From assembly GCA_039809865.1 (NCBI GenBank), contig JBDHVW010000005.1:62001-126000 (forward strand): a DNA stretch of 64,000 nt, given 5' to 3'. The DNA comes from QWHO01 sp039809865 (GTDB lineage Bacteria; Vulcanimicrobiota; Xenobia; Xenobiales; QWHO01). Below are positions 22,677 to 31,453 of the stretch, one piece after another. A program made the position numbers and the translations under genes. The notes beneath the pieces were generated by a model. That model saw only the letters and a program-made list of their open reading frames with translations, made no database searches and was not told the origin of the DNA. Every line of letters starts with the position of its first letter. The first letter of the stretch is position 1.

Positions 22677-25015
22677 CCTTCCGTCGGCACGAGTTGGTAG
22701 CGCCCGTCTTTCACGCGCATCAGGAAGACCTGGCGAAGATCCTCGCGTTTGGCCAGGGCGAACCGGCCGCTGACGCCCTCGTAGGGGTCGCGCTCGCCGC
22801 CGATGGACGCGAGGTAGTTGCGGGCGGCCAGGCGTTGCATGCGGATGCGGATCAGCGGCTCTCCCTCGGCGGGAGCCTGGAGGGCCGCGCCCAGAGCTTC
22901 GAACAAGAGCATGGCCGCGTCGTAGGAGCCGGCGTCCACGTGCGAGGGCTCGCGATCGCCGAAGATCTGGTGGTACTCGTCCACGTACTTGCGCACCTCG
23001 GGCTTGTCCTGCTCGGGCGAGAAGTAGCCCGAGAGGAGCACGTCCTCGGCGTCCGGCCCGCCCTGGTCGATCAGGTCGCGGCTGTAGGGAATGACCTGGG
23101 AGGCCAGCGGGATCTTCAACCCGGCTGCTTTCATGGCGCGCGCCAGCAAAGCCACGGGCTGCCCGCGATACTCGGCGATCAGCACGAAGTCGGCGCCTTT
23201 GTCGGCCAGCTGGGCGACCTGCGCGCTGAAGTCGGTGGTATTGTCGTCGAAGCTCGCGCGGGCCACGATGCGGCCGCCCCGGGCCTGGAAATCTTGCTCG
23301 AACGAGCGCGCCATCGAGCCGGACAGGAGATTGTCGTCGCTGACGACCAGCGCGCCTTTCTTCATGCCGAGCGAGGCGAAGTAATCGGCCAGAGCCTTCA
23401 GGCGCGGGGCGTTGGAGTCGGAGGCGGTGAACAGGAACGGACCCGCCTCCCACACGCGCGGATCGGAGGCCGTGGGCGCCAGGTCGGGCAGGGCGGCGTC
23501 GTTGAAGAGCGGCGCCGCCGCCAGCACGCGCTGTGAGCTGAACGGCCCGAAGCAAACGAGGTAGCGCGGGTCGCGGGTGATCTTCTGAGCCTCGAGCAGC
23601 GCCTGGTTGGTCTGGGAGCGGTCGTCGTAAAGGTCGATCACGACCTGGCGGCCGTCCACCCCCCCGCGCAGGTTGATGTTGGCCTGGGCCTGGGCCAGCC
23701 CGTAGAGGACGGCCTTGCCTTCGGGCGCGTCGGCTCCCTCCAGGGGCACCAGCGCGGGGACGCGCACGATGCCCGACTCCTCCGGCCCCGGGCGCAAGAG
23801 GAGAGCATAGGCATTCTGCTTGAGGATGTGCGCCTCGGCGTCCTCCGGGTTGCGGGTGACCAGGGTGTCCAGCATGGCGGCCGCGGCGCGCAAGGAATCG
23901 GGTGTGCCCTGGGCGATCAACTCGCGACCGCGGGCCTTGTCGCCTACCTCCTCGGGAGCGGATTCGACGGGCACGGGCTGGGTCGTATGCTGGGGCGTGG
24001 GCCGCGAGGGGCCCGCCAGACCGAGGCCGGCGCCGATCACGAAGGAAAAGGTGCTGATCGCCAGCAGCGCCGGCAGCCAGGTGGGCGGCTTGGCGGCGGG
24101 AGGCTGCTTGACGCGCGACTTCCGGCGGGGCTGCGAGGGTCGCGGGTCCGAGCTGATGGGTGGGGCCGGACGGCTCGAAGCCGGTTTGTTGCGCGGCTCG
24201 GGCGGTGTCATCTTGGGATCCGACAGCAGCAGCAGCAGGTCGCGGATCAACTCGCCCGCTCCGGCCGGACGCAGCGCCGGATCGGGCTGCATGCACTTGA
24301 GCACGAGCTCCTCGGTGCGCGGGTCGATGTCGCCCCGGTGCGGCTTGAGCTTGTGGCTGCCATAGACGGGCGACGGTGGCTTGCCGGTGAGCACGAAGTA
24401 AATGGTCGCGCCGAGCGAGTAGAGGTCCGAGCGCTCGTCCACGCGGTCTTCCCACTGCTCGGGCGGGGCATAGCCGACCGAGCCGCTGGGCTGCGTGTCG
24501 CGCCGAGCGGCGGCGGGGTCGAAGTAGCGCGCCAGGCCGAAGTCGATCAGCTTGAGGTGGCGCTCGTCGGTCACCATGATGTTCTCGGGCTTGAGATCCC
24601 GGAACACGATGGGCGGCGTCTGCATGTGCAGGTAATCCAGCACTCGCCCGAGCTCGAGCGCCCACCGCAGAGCCTGCGACTCGGTGGCGGGGCCCTGCTT
24701 CTCGATGAGGGCCGCCAGGGTGGGGCCCTCGACATACTCCATGACCAGAAACTGGCTCTGGCTCTCGGAGAAGTAGTCCGAGATGAGGGGCAGATTGCGG
24801 TGCTTGAGGCCGGCCAGCAGGCTGGCCTCGCGCTCGAAGCGGTTGCGGGCGCTCTGGAGTTGCGAGGCGTCCTTGCAGAGCAGCTCTTTGATGGCCCACT
24901 GCTTGCCCGCCAGGCGTGTGTCCTGGCAGAGGTAGACCGCTCCCGAGCCGCCCCGTCCCAGGCTGCGCTCGATCCGATAGCGGTTCTGCAGCACCGTTCC
25001 CGGCTTGAGCGGCAC
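22664..25015 (-). CDS. Transmembrane Ser/Thr kinase fused to a periplasmic amino-acid-type binding domain
   Basis: Receptor kinase of 783 residues. Residues 13-280 are the kinase: glycine loop GRGGSGAVYL, ATP Lys in WAIKELL near 43, catalytic FRDLKPEN near 138 (Phe replaces His of HRD, as in other bacterial kinases) and DFGLAR near 158. Residues 280-310 are a Pro/Lys/Arg linker, 313-335 one membrane helix, and 360-430 a TPR-like hinge. About 440-765 is a type 1 periplasmic binding domain (Peripla_BP_6/LivJ-like: INLRGGVDGRQVVIDLYDD, FGPFSSQRVLAAAP, SDDNLLSGSMARSFEQDF). The ligand is probably an amino acid or amide. It lies 4 bases downstream of the histidine kinase on the same strand. Confidence 0.88.
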   Translation of the reverse strand: MPLKPGTVLQNRYRIERSLGRGGSGAVYLCQDTRLAGKQWAIKELLCKDASQLQSARNRFEREASLLAGLKHRNLPLISDYFSESQSQFLVMEYVEGPTLAALIEKQGPATESQALRWALELGRVLDYLHMQTPPIVFRDLKPENIMVTDERHLKLIDFGLARYFDPAAARRDTQPSGSVGYAPPEQWEDRVDERSDLYSLGATIYFVLTGKPPSPVYGSHKLKPHRGDIDPRTEELVLKCMQPDPALRPAGAGELIRDLLLLLSDPKMTPPEPRNKPASSRPAPPISSDPRPSQPRRKSRVKQPPAAKPPTWLPALLAISTFSFVIGAGLGLAGPSRPTPQHTTQPVPVESAPEEVGDKARGRELIAQGTPDSLRAAAAMLDTLVTRNPEDAEAHILKQNAYALLLRPGPEESGIVRVPALVPLEGADAPEGKAVLYGLAQAQANINLRGGVDGRQVVIDLYDDRSQTNQALLEAQKITRDPRYLVCFGPFSSQRVLAAAPLFNDAALPDLAPTASDPRVWEAGPFLFTASDSNAPRLKALADYFASLGMKKGALVVSDDNLLSGSMARSFEQDFQARGGRIVARASFDDNTTDFSAQVAQLADKGADFVLIAEYRGQPVALLARAMKAAGLKIPLASQVIPYSRDLIDQGGPDAEDVLLSGYFSPEQDKPEVRKYVDEYHQIFGDREPSHVDAGSYDAAMLLFEALGAALQAPAEGEPLIRIRMQRLAARNYLASIGGERDPYEGVSGRFALAKREDLRQVFLMRVKDGRYQLVPTEGRGD

Positions 25016-25019
25016 GGTG

Positions 25020-26315
25020 CTAGTTCTCGGAAGCCTGGATGGGCAGCGTGATGGTGAACTTGGCGCCGCCCGCGTCGGCCGTTCCCGCCACGATGTCGCC
25101 CGAGTGCTTGCGCGTCACTTCCTTGCAGATGGCCAGGCCTAGACCGGTGCCCTTGCCGATCTCCTTGGTGGTGTAAAACGGCTGGAAAATCTTGGACTGC
25201 ACGTCGGCGGGGATGCCCGGACCGTTATCCCACACCTCGACCAGGATCTGGCCGTCTTTCGTGCCGGTGCGGACGTCCACGGTGGGCTGGTAGGTCTTGG
25301 CCGACTTCAGCGCGTCGCGCGCGTTGACCAGGAGATTGTTGAACACGTGGGCCCACTGGGTGGAGTTGGCGCGCACGGTCGGCAGCGGGTGCAGGTCGAG
25401 CTTGACCCGGATGCCGTCCTGGTTGAGGCTCTCTTTGAGAAGCTCGACCGAGTTCTCGATGACGCGGTTGAGGTCGAGCTCCGAGCGCACGAAGCGCGAG
25501 AACGTGAGGCCTTGCTCGGCCTCCAGAGGCCCGCGCGAGTAGATGAGCAGCTTCTCGATGATGGCCTTGCATTTCTCCACGGCCTCGCGCATGATCTCGA
25601 GCTTGCGAGCGGCCTGAGGCTCGGCCTGCGTGCGCGAGAGCGCTCCCACCATCGCCAGCACCGCGCCCAGCGGGGTGTTCAGCTCGTGGGCCACGCCCGC
25701 AGCCAGGCGGCCCACTCCGGCCAGGTGACTTTCCTCGGCCATCTCGGCCTGGAGCGACGCGAGCTCTTCCTTGGCCCGGGCCAGCGCTCCGTCGTTCCCG
25801 AAGCGGGGCGCCAGCAGGGCGGCCGCCATCGAGGCCGCTTCCATCAGGCGCTTCTGGCGGTCGGTGGGCTTCTTATCCTGGTCCCACACCGCCAGCAGCG
25901 CCCCACCGGCCTGGTGGCCCGGCGAGACGGGCACGGCCAGCAGGCAACGCCCACGCTGGACCGCCTCGGAGGGCTCGCCGGTGTCCCAGGCCTGGCTCAG
26001 CAGATCGCGCACCACGCCCGGCCCGGTCTCCTCCGCGCTGCGCCCGGCCTGGGCGGCCCGACGAAACCCGCTCTCTTCCTGACCCGGCTGCAGGTAGAGA
26101 CTGGCACCGCTGGCCCCGGTCTCGTGCAAGATTTGCTCGCACAACGACTTGGCCTGGGCGTCGAAGTTATCGCCTTCGGTGACGCCGTGCAGCAGGCCCA
26201 GAACGCCCTGAAGGTAGTTCTCACGCTGTCTGAGATAGAAGAAGGACGCCCAGGCGGCTCCCAACGCCAATGCGGTCGCTACGAACCAGAGGATGTAAAG
26301 CCAGTTCCCGGACAC
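25020..26315 (-). CDS. GAF-domain sensor histidine kinase
   Basis: 431 residues. One N-terminal helix (5-27), a GAF domain (about 45-170), a short coiled linker, then the dimerisation H-box AHELNTPLG near 207 with the phospho-accepting His, and HATPase: N-box NNLLVNARDA near 327, DNGPGIP near 365 and GTGLGLAIC near 390. All catalytic boxes are intact. No response regulator is adjacent on this strand; the REC protein at 28944 is the nearest candidate. The receptor Ser/Thr kinase follows 4 bases downstream, so the two sensors share a transcript. Confidence 0.9.
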   Translation of the reverse strand: MSGNWLYILWFVATALALGAAWASFFYLRQRENYLQGVLGLLHGVTEGDNFDAQAKSLCEQILHETGASGASLYLQPGQEESGFRRAAQAGRSAEETGPGVVRDLLSQAWDTGEPSEAVQRGRCLLAVPVSPGHQAGGALLAVWDQDKKPTDRQKRLMEAASMAAALLAPRFGNDGALARAKEELASLQAEMAEESHLAGVGRLAAGVAHELNTPLGAVLAMVGALSRTQAEPQAARKLEIMREAVEKCKAIIEKLLIYSRGPLEAEQGLTFSRFVRSELDLNRVIENSVELLKESLNQDGIRVKLDLHPLPTVRANSTQWAHVFNNLLVNARDALKSAKTYQPTVDVRTGTKDGQILVEVWDNGPGIPADVQSKIFQPFYTTKEIGKGTGLGLAICKEVTRKHSGDIVAGTADAGGAKFTITLPIQASEN

Positions 26316-26377
26316 CAGACAATCGTTTGGCGTTGCTGGGAAAGGATCCTGCGCTGCCCTTTCCCAAAGTAGGCCCC

Positions 26378-27250
26378 GTGCGCTCGCCCGGTCCTCTGGA
26401 CTACGTCCTCCTCTTCATCCTCTGCCTGGCCTGGGCCAGTATTTATCCCCTGGTCAAGATCGCCGAGCACGACCTCCCGGGCATCGCTCTCATGGCCCTG
26501 CGCGCGGGAACTGCCACGATTTGCATGTTGCTCGTGGCCGTCGTCACGAGGCAAAGCCTGCGGGTCACCTCATCTCAGCACTTCACCCTGGCCGCTCTGA
26601 GCGTTTTGAACGTCTCGCTCATCTGGATCGCCATCTCGGTGGCCGAGCTTCATCTCTCGGCGGGCTTCACGTCGCTGCTCACGGCCCTGGTCCCCATCGC
26701 GACCTTTGTCCTGCAGGTGATTCTTCGCACCGCAGCTCCCGACCCCAGGCGCATCCTCGGTCTCCTGGTGGCCCTGGGCGGACTGGCGCTCGTGCTCGAC
26801 CCCTCCAACATCCACGCCCGAGGAGCCGTCGCCACCAGTCTGGCCATGATGGTGGCCGGTTGTCTCGGCTACGCGGCCGGCGGCCTGCTGGCCGCGGCGC
26901 GCGCCAAAGGCCTCCACCCCGTGGTCACGACCAGCTGGAGCCTGGCGTACGCGACCGTGACCCTCTGCGCCCTCAGCCTGGGGCTCGAGAATCCGCTCGC
27001 GCTGCACCCCGGCGGTGCGGCGGTGGGGGCGGTCGTGGCCGCGGGGATCCTGGCCACCGCGGTGCCCAACCTGATCTTTTATCACCTGATCGAGGCGGTT
27101 GGCCCCCAGTTCGCCTCGCTCTTCGGATACGGCGTGCCGGTCTTTGGCGTGCTGCTGGGCATCCTGTTCATGCACGAGAGGATCACCACCTGGCTCGCGC
27201 CCGGGATGATCCTCATTCTCGTCGGGGTGTGGTTGGTGCGAAAGGTTTGA
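26378..27250 (+). CDS. DMT-superfamily (EamA) exporter
   Basis: 290 residues from the GTG at 26378; the frame extends to 26270 but would then overlap the divergent kinase start. Ten hydrophobic helices as two EamA repeats (about 1-135 and 150-285), with WASIYPLVKIAEHDLPG near 16 and a closing FMHERITTWLAPGMILILVGVWLV typical of RhaT/YdcZ-type amino-acid or metabolite exporters. Its 3' end lies 2 bases from the convergent next gene. Substrate unknown. Confidence 0.85.
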   Translation: MRSPGPLDYVLLFILCLAWASIYPLVKIAEHDLPGIALMALRAGTATICMLLVAVVTRQSLRVTSSQHFTLAALSVLNVSLIWIAISVAELHLSAGFTSLLTALVPIATFVLQVILRTAAPDPRRILGLLVALGGLALVLDPSNIHARGAVATSLAMMVAGCLGYAAGGLLAAARAKGLHPVVTTSWSLAYATVTLCALSLGLENPLALHPGGAAVGAVVAAGILATAVPNLIFYHLIEAVGPQFASLFGYGVPVFGVLLGILFMHERITTWLAPGMILILVGVWLVRKV

Positions 27251-27251
27251 A

Positions 27252-28247
27252 TTAGCCGATGCCGGCCATCCTGGCCGCCTGGTCCAGCACGCGCTGGCCC
27301 TGGGGACCGGTGAAGCCGGTGCCGACCAGCAGGGTGGCCAGCATCGCGGCGGCTTCCTTCTCGCGGCGGGCGCGCTCGCCCGAAACCGCGCGCTGGAAGG
27401 TGGAGATGTTGGGCAGGGTACCATCCTCGAGCGATTCGGGGCCGGTGGCGCCGTTGAAGCGGGCCAGGCCGGCGAAGATCTTGTTGAAGTTCGGGTCGCC
27501 CTTGTCGTTATAGAACAGCTCCTGGGGAACCGTGGTCAGGAACTTGGACAGGCCGCCCACGGCGTCGGCGATGCTGGGACGCGGGCCGGATACCTCGGTC
27601 TCGACCGTCACGTTGTAGGGAGTGACGCTGGACGATTTCTCCTCGGTCTGGGCGAAGGCGCCGGTGCCCAGGTCGAGGGCCAGTTGGCCCTGCACCGGGG
27701 TCTCGCTGGTGGCCACGCCGTTGTAAGAGCGGATGCCCTGCTCGGCGGAGCGCTCGATGGCGGTGCCGATGGCGCCCATCACGCGGGCCTCGGGGTCGTG
27801 CATATAGAGCACGGTGGGAAGCGTCTGCTCGCGCTTGCGGCCCTCGGTGGCCACGGCGCGCTGGAAGGTGGAGAGGTTGGGCAGGCGGCCGTCCTCGAGG
27901 CTGTCGGGGAAGGTCGCGAAGGACTGACGGGCCAGGTCGGCCAGCAGGCCGTTATAGTTGGGCTTGCCGCTCAGTCCGTAGAAGCGCTCGTCGCTGACGC
28001 CGGAGAGGTACTGGGCCACGCCGCCCGCCTCGCTGTGGGCCGAGGGGACGTTGCCCAGGTCGCGGGCCACTTTGACGGCGTCCCCACCGACGACGACCAG
28101 CGTCTGGTTGAAGGGCTCGGCGGTCTGCAAAGAGACCTCGTCGGAGCTGTGCAGCTGAACGCCGCCGTCCGGGCGGATCTGGCCGCGCGTGGTGGCCTGG
28201 CTGTAAGTGTTCTGCTGAACTCCGCTGATGGTGACGATGCCGCTCAT
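27252..28247 (-). CDS. Protein with a duplicated ~75-residue module, unknown family
   Basis: 331 residues, cytoplasmic by sequence, with no signal peptide. Two copies of one module are clear. Copy 1 (about 74-140) reads GGVAQYL...ERFYGLSGKPNYNGLLADLAR...PDSLEDGRLPNLSTFQRAV. Copy 2 (about 225-300) reads GGLSKFL...ELFYNDKGDPNFNKIFAGLAR...PESLEDGTLPNISTFQRAV. The N-terminal 70 residues are Gln/Thr/Ser-rich beta structure. The ribosome-binding site GGAGGGG precedes the ATG, and a TTTCAGG...GAG element lies 83 bases upstream. I do not recognise the family; it could be a structural or secreted repeat protein. Confidence 0.65.
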   Translation of the reverse strand: MSGIVTISGVQQNTYSQATTRGQIRPDGGVQLHSSDEVSLQTAEPFNQTLVVVGGDAVKVARDLGNVPSAHSEAGGVAQYLSGVSDERFYGLSGKPNYNGLLADLARQSFATFPDSLEDGRLPNLSTFQRAVATEGRKREQTLPTVLYMHDPEARVMGAIGTAIERSAEQGIRSYNGVATSETPVQGQLALDLGTGAFAQTEEKSSSVTPYNVTVETEVSGPRPSIADAVGGLSKFLTTVPQELFYNDKGDPNFNKIFAGLARFNGATGPESLEDGTLPNISTFQRAVSGERARREKEAAAMLATLLVGTGFTGPQGQRVLDQAARMAGIG

Positions 28248-28329
28248 ATTTGTAGCCCCTCCAAGTGTAGTGTCTACGCTCGCCTGAGGCTCGCGTCGTC
28301 TGTCTTCACCGACAACTTACCCCGAGGAA

Positions 28330-28346
28330 CTCAAAGGCACCTGAAA
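28330..28346 (-). promoter_or_regulatory. TTTCAGG...GAG element upstream of the duplicated-module gene
   Basis: TTTCAGGTGCCTTTGAG on the minus strand, 83-99 bases before the ATG at 28247, is the near-identical partner of the element before the plsC-like gene. On the plus strand the adjoining ACCTGA-loop-TCAGGT followed by seven T could also act as a weak terminator. Confidence 0.5.
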
Positions 28347-28365
28347 GCCCGAACTCAGGTTTTTT

Positions 28366-28797
28366 TCAGCGACCGCGCCCTTCTGGCTGACACAGCTCGT
28401 CGGTCTTGCCGACGAAGCACGGCAGGCCGTCCTGGAGGTGCAACCAGGGTACTTTTTCCTCGTAGGAGACATGGCTGTCGGGCTGCCGGTCGAGCGGACC
28501 GTCCAGCGACGCCACGCTGACATAGACCCGACCGGGAGCGTCGGTGCAGCGATAGAAGAGATGGCTGCCGCACAGCCGGCAGAAGAGCCAGGTGACGTTC
28601 TGGGACGACTTGTAAGTGGTGAGATCGGCGCCCAGCACCTGGAGCTGCGCCTCGGGCACGGAGGTCCAGGTGACCAGCGGCGCGGCGTGCGACTTGCGGC
28701 AGCTCCGGCAATGGCAGTGGCTGCAGAACTCGGTCGGGGGGATGAGCTGGAAGCGGCTGGCTCCGCAGAGACAGCTGCCGGGGATGGGGTCGTGCAT
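28366..28797 (-). CDS. GFA-family (glutathione-dependent formaldehyde-activating/CENP-V) zinc protein
   Basis: 143 residues from the ATG at 28797. Zinc ligands are arranged as in GFA proteins: GSCLCGASRFQ near 8-18, CSHCHCRSCRKSH near 25-37 and FCRLCGSHLFYRC near 72-84. Members bind two zincs; few have a proven reaction with S-hydroxymethylglutathione. The frame continues to 28908 without supporting signals, so the later ATG is used. It diverges from the large regulator at 28944. Confidence 0.85.
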   Translation of the reverse strand: MHDPIPGSCLCGASRFQLIPPTEFCSHCHCRSCRKSHAAPLVTWTSVPEAQLQVLGADLTTYKSSQNVTWLFCRLCGSHLFYRCTDAPGRVYVSVASLDGPLDRQPDSHVSYEEKVPWLHLQDGLPCFVGKTDELCQPEGRGR

Positions 28798-28943
28798 AGG
28801 GGAAGGGCTTTCGGCATTGAAGGTTTTTCTCCGCTCGACGTAGCAGGAAAGGGCGCATGCGTGAGGCAGGACTTCGCCATGAGGTGGGGAATTGCCAAAG
28901 AATTTCAACTCAGGATGAGTTGGTGAAGACCTGGGGAGGCACT

Positions 28944-31409
28944 GTGCCGGAGAAAATCCTGGTGGTCGAGGACGACCCCTTGATGCTCGCAGCGTTGGAG
29001 ATTCTGCTCACGGACGAGGGTTACGACGTAACCACCGCGTCCTCGGGCCTGGACGCCATTCAAAAGGCGAAGGAAACCTCATACGATCTGGTGGTCTGCG
29101 ACGTGCGCATGGCCGAGATGGATGGTCTGGAGACGATCTCCAACCTGAAGCGCGACCAGCCCGACACCCGCTCCATCGTGATCACGGGTTATGCCAGCCC
29201 CGACGTGCCGATCCGCGCGATCAAGATGGGTGTCGACGACTACCTGATGAAGCCGTTCGACGATAAGCAGTTCGTGCAATCCGTCAAGCGCAGCCTGGAG
29301 TCGTACCGCCTCCAGAAGAGCTTCTCCCAGGGCCTCGAATCGCAGTGGCGCGACTTCGCCGCCATCGTCAAGCTGCTGGCCGAGGGGGTCGAGGAGCGCG
29401 ACGAGCACTTCAGTGGCCATTCCCGCCGCGTGGCCGAGAGCGCTCTGAAGATCGGCAAGACGGCCGGCCTGGGCCGCAATCGGCTCGAGGTGCTCGAGCT
29501 GGCCGCGTTCCTGCACGATGTGGGCAATATCGGCCAGAAAAAAGCTTTTCTGGACAAGACCGAAGAGATGCTCGACGAGGGCGAGAAGGCCCAGCTGCAG
29601 GAGGCGTCCAGCCAGCAGTCCCAGAGCTTGTTCAGCAGCCTGGGCTCGCTGCGCGAGGTCTTCCGAATCGTGTTGCACCACCACGAGTGGTTCGACGGCT
29701 CGGGTCATCCTCAGGGCCTGAAGGGCACGCAGATTCCGCTCGAGTCCCGCATTCTCTGCGTGGCCGAGGCCTATGACGCCATGATCAGCGCACGCCCCCA
29801 CCGCGAGCCGCTCAGTCATTCCGACGCCCGTCAGATCCTCGAGAAAGAGGCGGGCAGCCATTTCGACCCCGACCTCGTGCAACAGTTCCTCAAGATGCTG
29901 GCCACCGAGGACGAGGCCCACGACGACAACGCTGAAGAAGACGAGGAAGTCCGCGAGGAGGCCCTCTCCAAGGAGCGTCAGGTCGAGCTCATGCTGGGAC
30001 TGGCTGGCACCTATCTGGCGGCCGGCGATCTGGAGATCTCAGGCAAAGCCTACGCTGGCGCGCTCGATCTGCTGCCGGACAGCTCCGGGGGTCTGCGCTC
30101 CGAGGCGCTGGTCGGCATGGCCCTGAGCCACTTGCACCGCGGCCGCACCGACGACGCGCGCAAGTTCGCCGACCAGGCCGTGGACGCGGCCGTGGGTCAG
30201 AGCCAGCTTCGCACCGGCAAGGCCCAGGCCGTGCGCGGTCTGGTGCACGGCATCCAGGGCGAAGTCACCCAGGCCCTGGAAGACCTGGACAAAGCCAGGG
30301 AGATCTTCACGGTCTGGGAGCACCAGCCCGAGCTGGCCTCGACCGCCCTGTATCGCGGCAAGGTCTTGCAGAAGGCCGGGCAGACGAGCGAAGCCAAGGC
30401 CCAGGTGGAGATGGCGGCCGAGATCATCGACAAGTATGCTCTCCAGCACTCGCTGCGCCAGCAGCGCCACCTGGCCATCCCGCTTTTCCTCGAGTTCGCC
30501 GCCCAGGAAGTGCCCAGCGTCGATCGCATGCTCCAGTCGCTGGGCTTCGAGGCCGTGCAGCCGTTCCTGGCCGACGTGCAGGCCACCACGCGCGAGCGCG
30601 TGATGGAGCTGTTGTCGCCCAAGGAGGGCGTGGCCGGCGCCGTGCAGGCGCCCCCGCTTTCGCTCTACGGCTTTGGCAAGTTCCGCGTGTTCGCGGGCGG
30701 TCAAGAAGTGGCCGACAAGCTCTGGAAGACGCGCAAGTCGAAGTACCTCTTCGCTTACCTGGCCGTGCACGCCGGGCGCGACATCCCCGACGAGAAGATC
30801 ATGGATCTCTTCTGGCCCGACCACCCGCCCGAGAAGGCCCGCCAGAGCCTTTACGCGGCTCTGTCGCACAAGCGGAAGGCTCTCGAGGCCGTCTTCAGCG
30901 GCGAGGCCGAGCGCGTGGTGCTGGCCCGCAAAGGCTTCTACCGCTTCAACGTGGACCGCTCGTGGTTCTTCGACGTGGCCGAGTTCGAGCGGCAATACGA
31001 GCTGGGTCAGGCGCGCGAGCGCGAGGGCCGCGAGGACGAGGCGATCATCGCCTTTCAGAAAGCGGAGAGCCTTTACCAGGGCGAGTTCATGGAGGGCTAC
31101 TACGCCGACTGGGCCATCTTGCTGCGCGAAGAGCTCGAGATGAAGTACACCGAGGTGCTCGAGTCGCTGATGACCTACTTCTTCGAGAAGGAGCGCTACG
31201 AGGTCTCCAACGACTACGCCCAGCGTCTGCTCAAAATCGACAATTGCCACCAGGAGGCGCACCTCTGCCTGATGCGCGCCTTCGTCGAGCAGGGCAAGCC
31301 CGAGCAGGCCGCGCGCCAGTATCAAAGCTGCGCCCAGATCATGAAGAACGAGCTCAACATCTCGCCGTCGGCCGAGATGAGCGAGCTGTTTCTCACCATT
31401 CAGCGTTAG
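28944..31409 (+). CDS. Multidomain regulator: REC, HD-GYP, TPR, winged helix and BTAD
   Basis: 821 residues from the GTG at 28944, preceded by GGGGAGG. Residues 1-125 are a receiver with phospho-Asp in VVCDVRM near 53 and Lys in MKPF. About 140-320 is HD-GYP: DEHFSGHSRR, LHDVGNIG near 190, LHHHEWFDGSGHPQGLKG and AEAYDAM; the GYP reads GHP. About 350-560 are TPR helices. About 575-670 is an OmpR-like winged helix (LYGFGKFRVF..., WKTRKSKYLFAYL) and 675-815 the BTAD domain seen in SARP activators. It could sense a phosphosignal, cut or bind c-di-GMP and bind DNA in one chain. It may receive phosphate from the histidine kinase at 25020. Confidence 0.9.
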   Translation: MPEKILVVEDDPLMLAALEILLTDEGYDVTTASSGLDAIQKAKETSYDLVVCDVRMAEMDGLETISNLKRDQPDTRSIVITGYASPDVPIRAIKMGVDDYLMKPFDDKQFVQSVKRSLESYRLQKSFSQGLESQWRDFAAIVKLLAEGVEERDEHFSGHSRRVAESALKIGKTAGLGRNRLEVLELAAFLHDVGNIGQKKAFLDKTEEMLDEGEKAQLQEASSQQSQSLFSSLGSLREVFRIVLHHHEWFDGSGHPQGLKGTQIPLESRILCVAEAYDAMISARPHREPLSHSDARQILEKEAGSHFDPDLVQQFLKMLATEDEAHDDNAEEDEEVREEALSKERQVELMLGLAGTYLAAGDLEISGKAYAGALDLLPDSSGGLRSEALVGMALSHLHRGRTDDARKFADQAVDAAVGQSQLRTGKAQAVRGLVHGIQGEVTQALEDLDKAREIFTVWEHQPELASTALYRGKVLQKAGQTSEAKAQVEMAAEIIDKYALQHSLRQQRHLAIPLFLEFAAQEVPSVDRMLQSLGFEAVQPFLADVQATTRERVMELLSPKEGVAGAVQAPPLSLYGFGKFRVFAGGQEVADKLWKTRKSKYLFAYLAVHAGRDIPDEKIMDLFWPDHPPEKARQSLYAALSHKRKALEAVFSGEAERVVLARKGFYRFNVDRSWFFDVAEFERQYELGQAREREGREDEAIIAFQKAESLYQGEFMEGYYADWAILLREELEMKYTEVLESLMTYFFEKERYEVSNDYAQRLLKIDNCHQEAHLCLMRAFVEQGKPEQAARQYQSCAQIMKNELNISPSAEMSELFLTIQR

Positions 31410-31413
31410 TGGG

Positions 31414-31441
31414 GTCGACAGTCGACAGTTGACAGTCGACA
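31414..31441 (+). repeat. Heptanucleotide tandem repeat (GTCGACA family), 4 units
   Basis: GTCGACA, GTCGACA, GTTGACA and GTCGACA are perfectly phased, lying between the large regulator stop and the GGAG ribosome-binding site of the M42 peptidase. It is self-complementary in part (TGTCGAC). Confidence 0.9.
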
Positions 31442-31453
31442 GTGGAGTTTAGG

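Noticed and set aside
22635..24899. 754-aa minus-strand frame in another register of the kinase gene
   Set aside because: Arg/Pro/Gly-rich out-of-frame reading of the receptor kinase, which itself has all kinase motifs.
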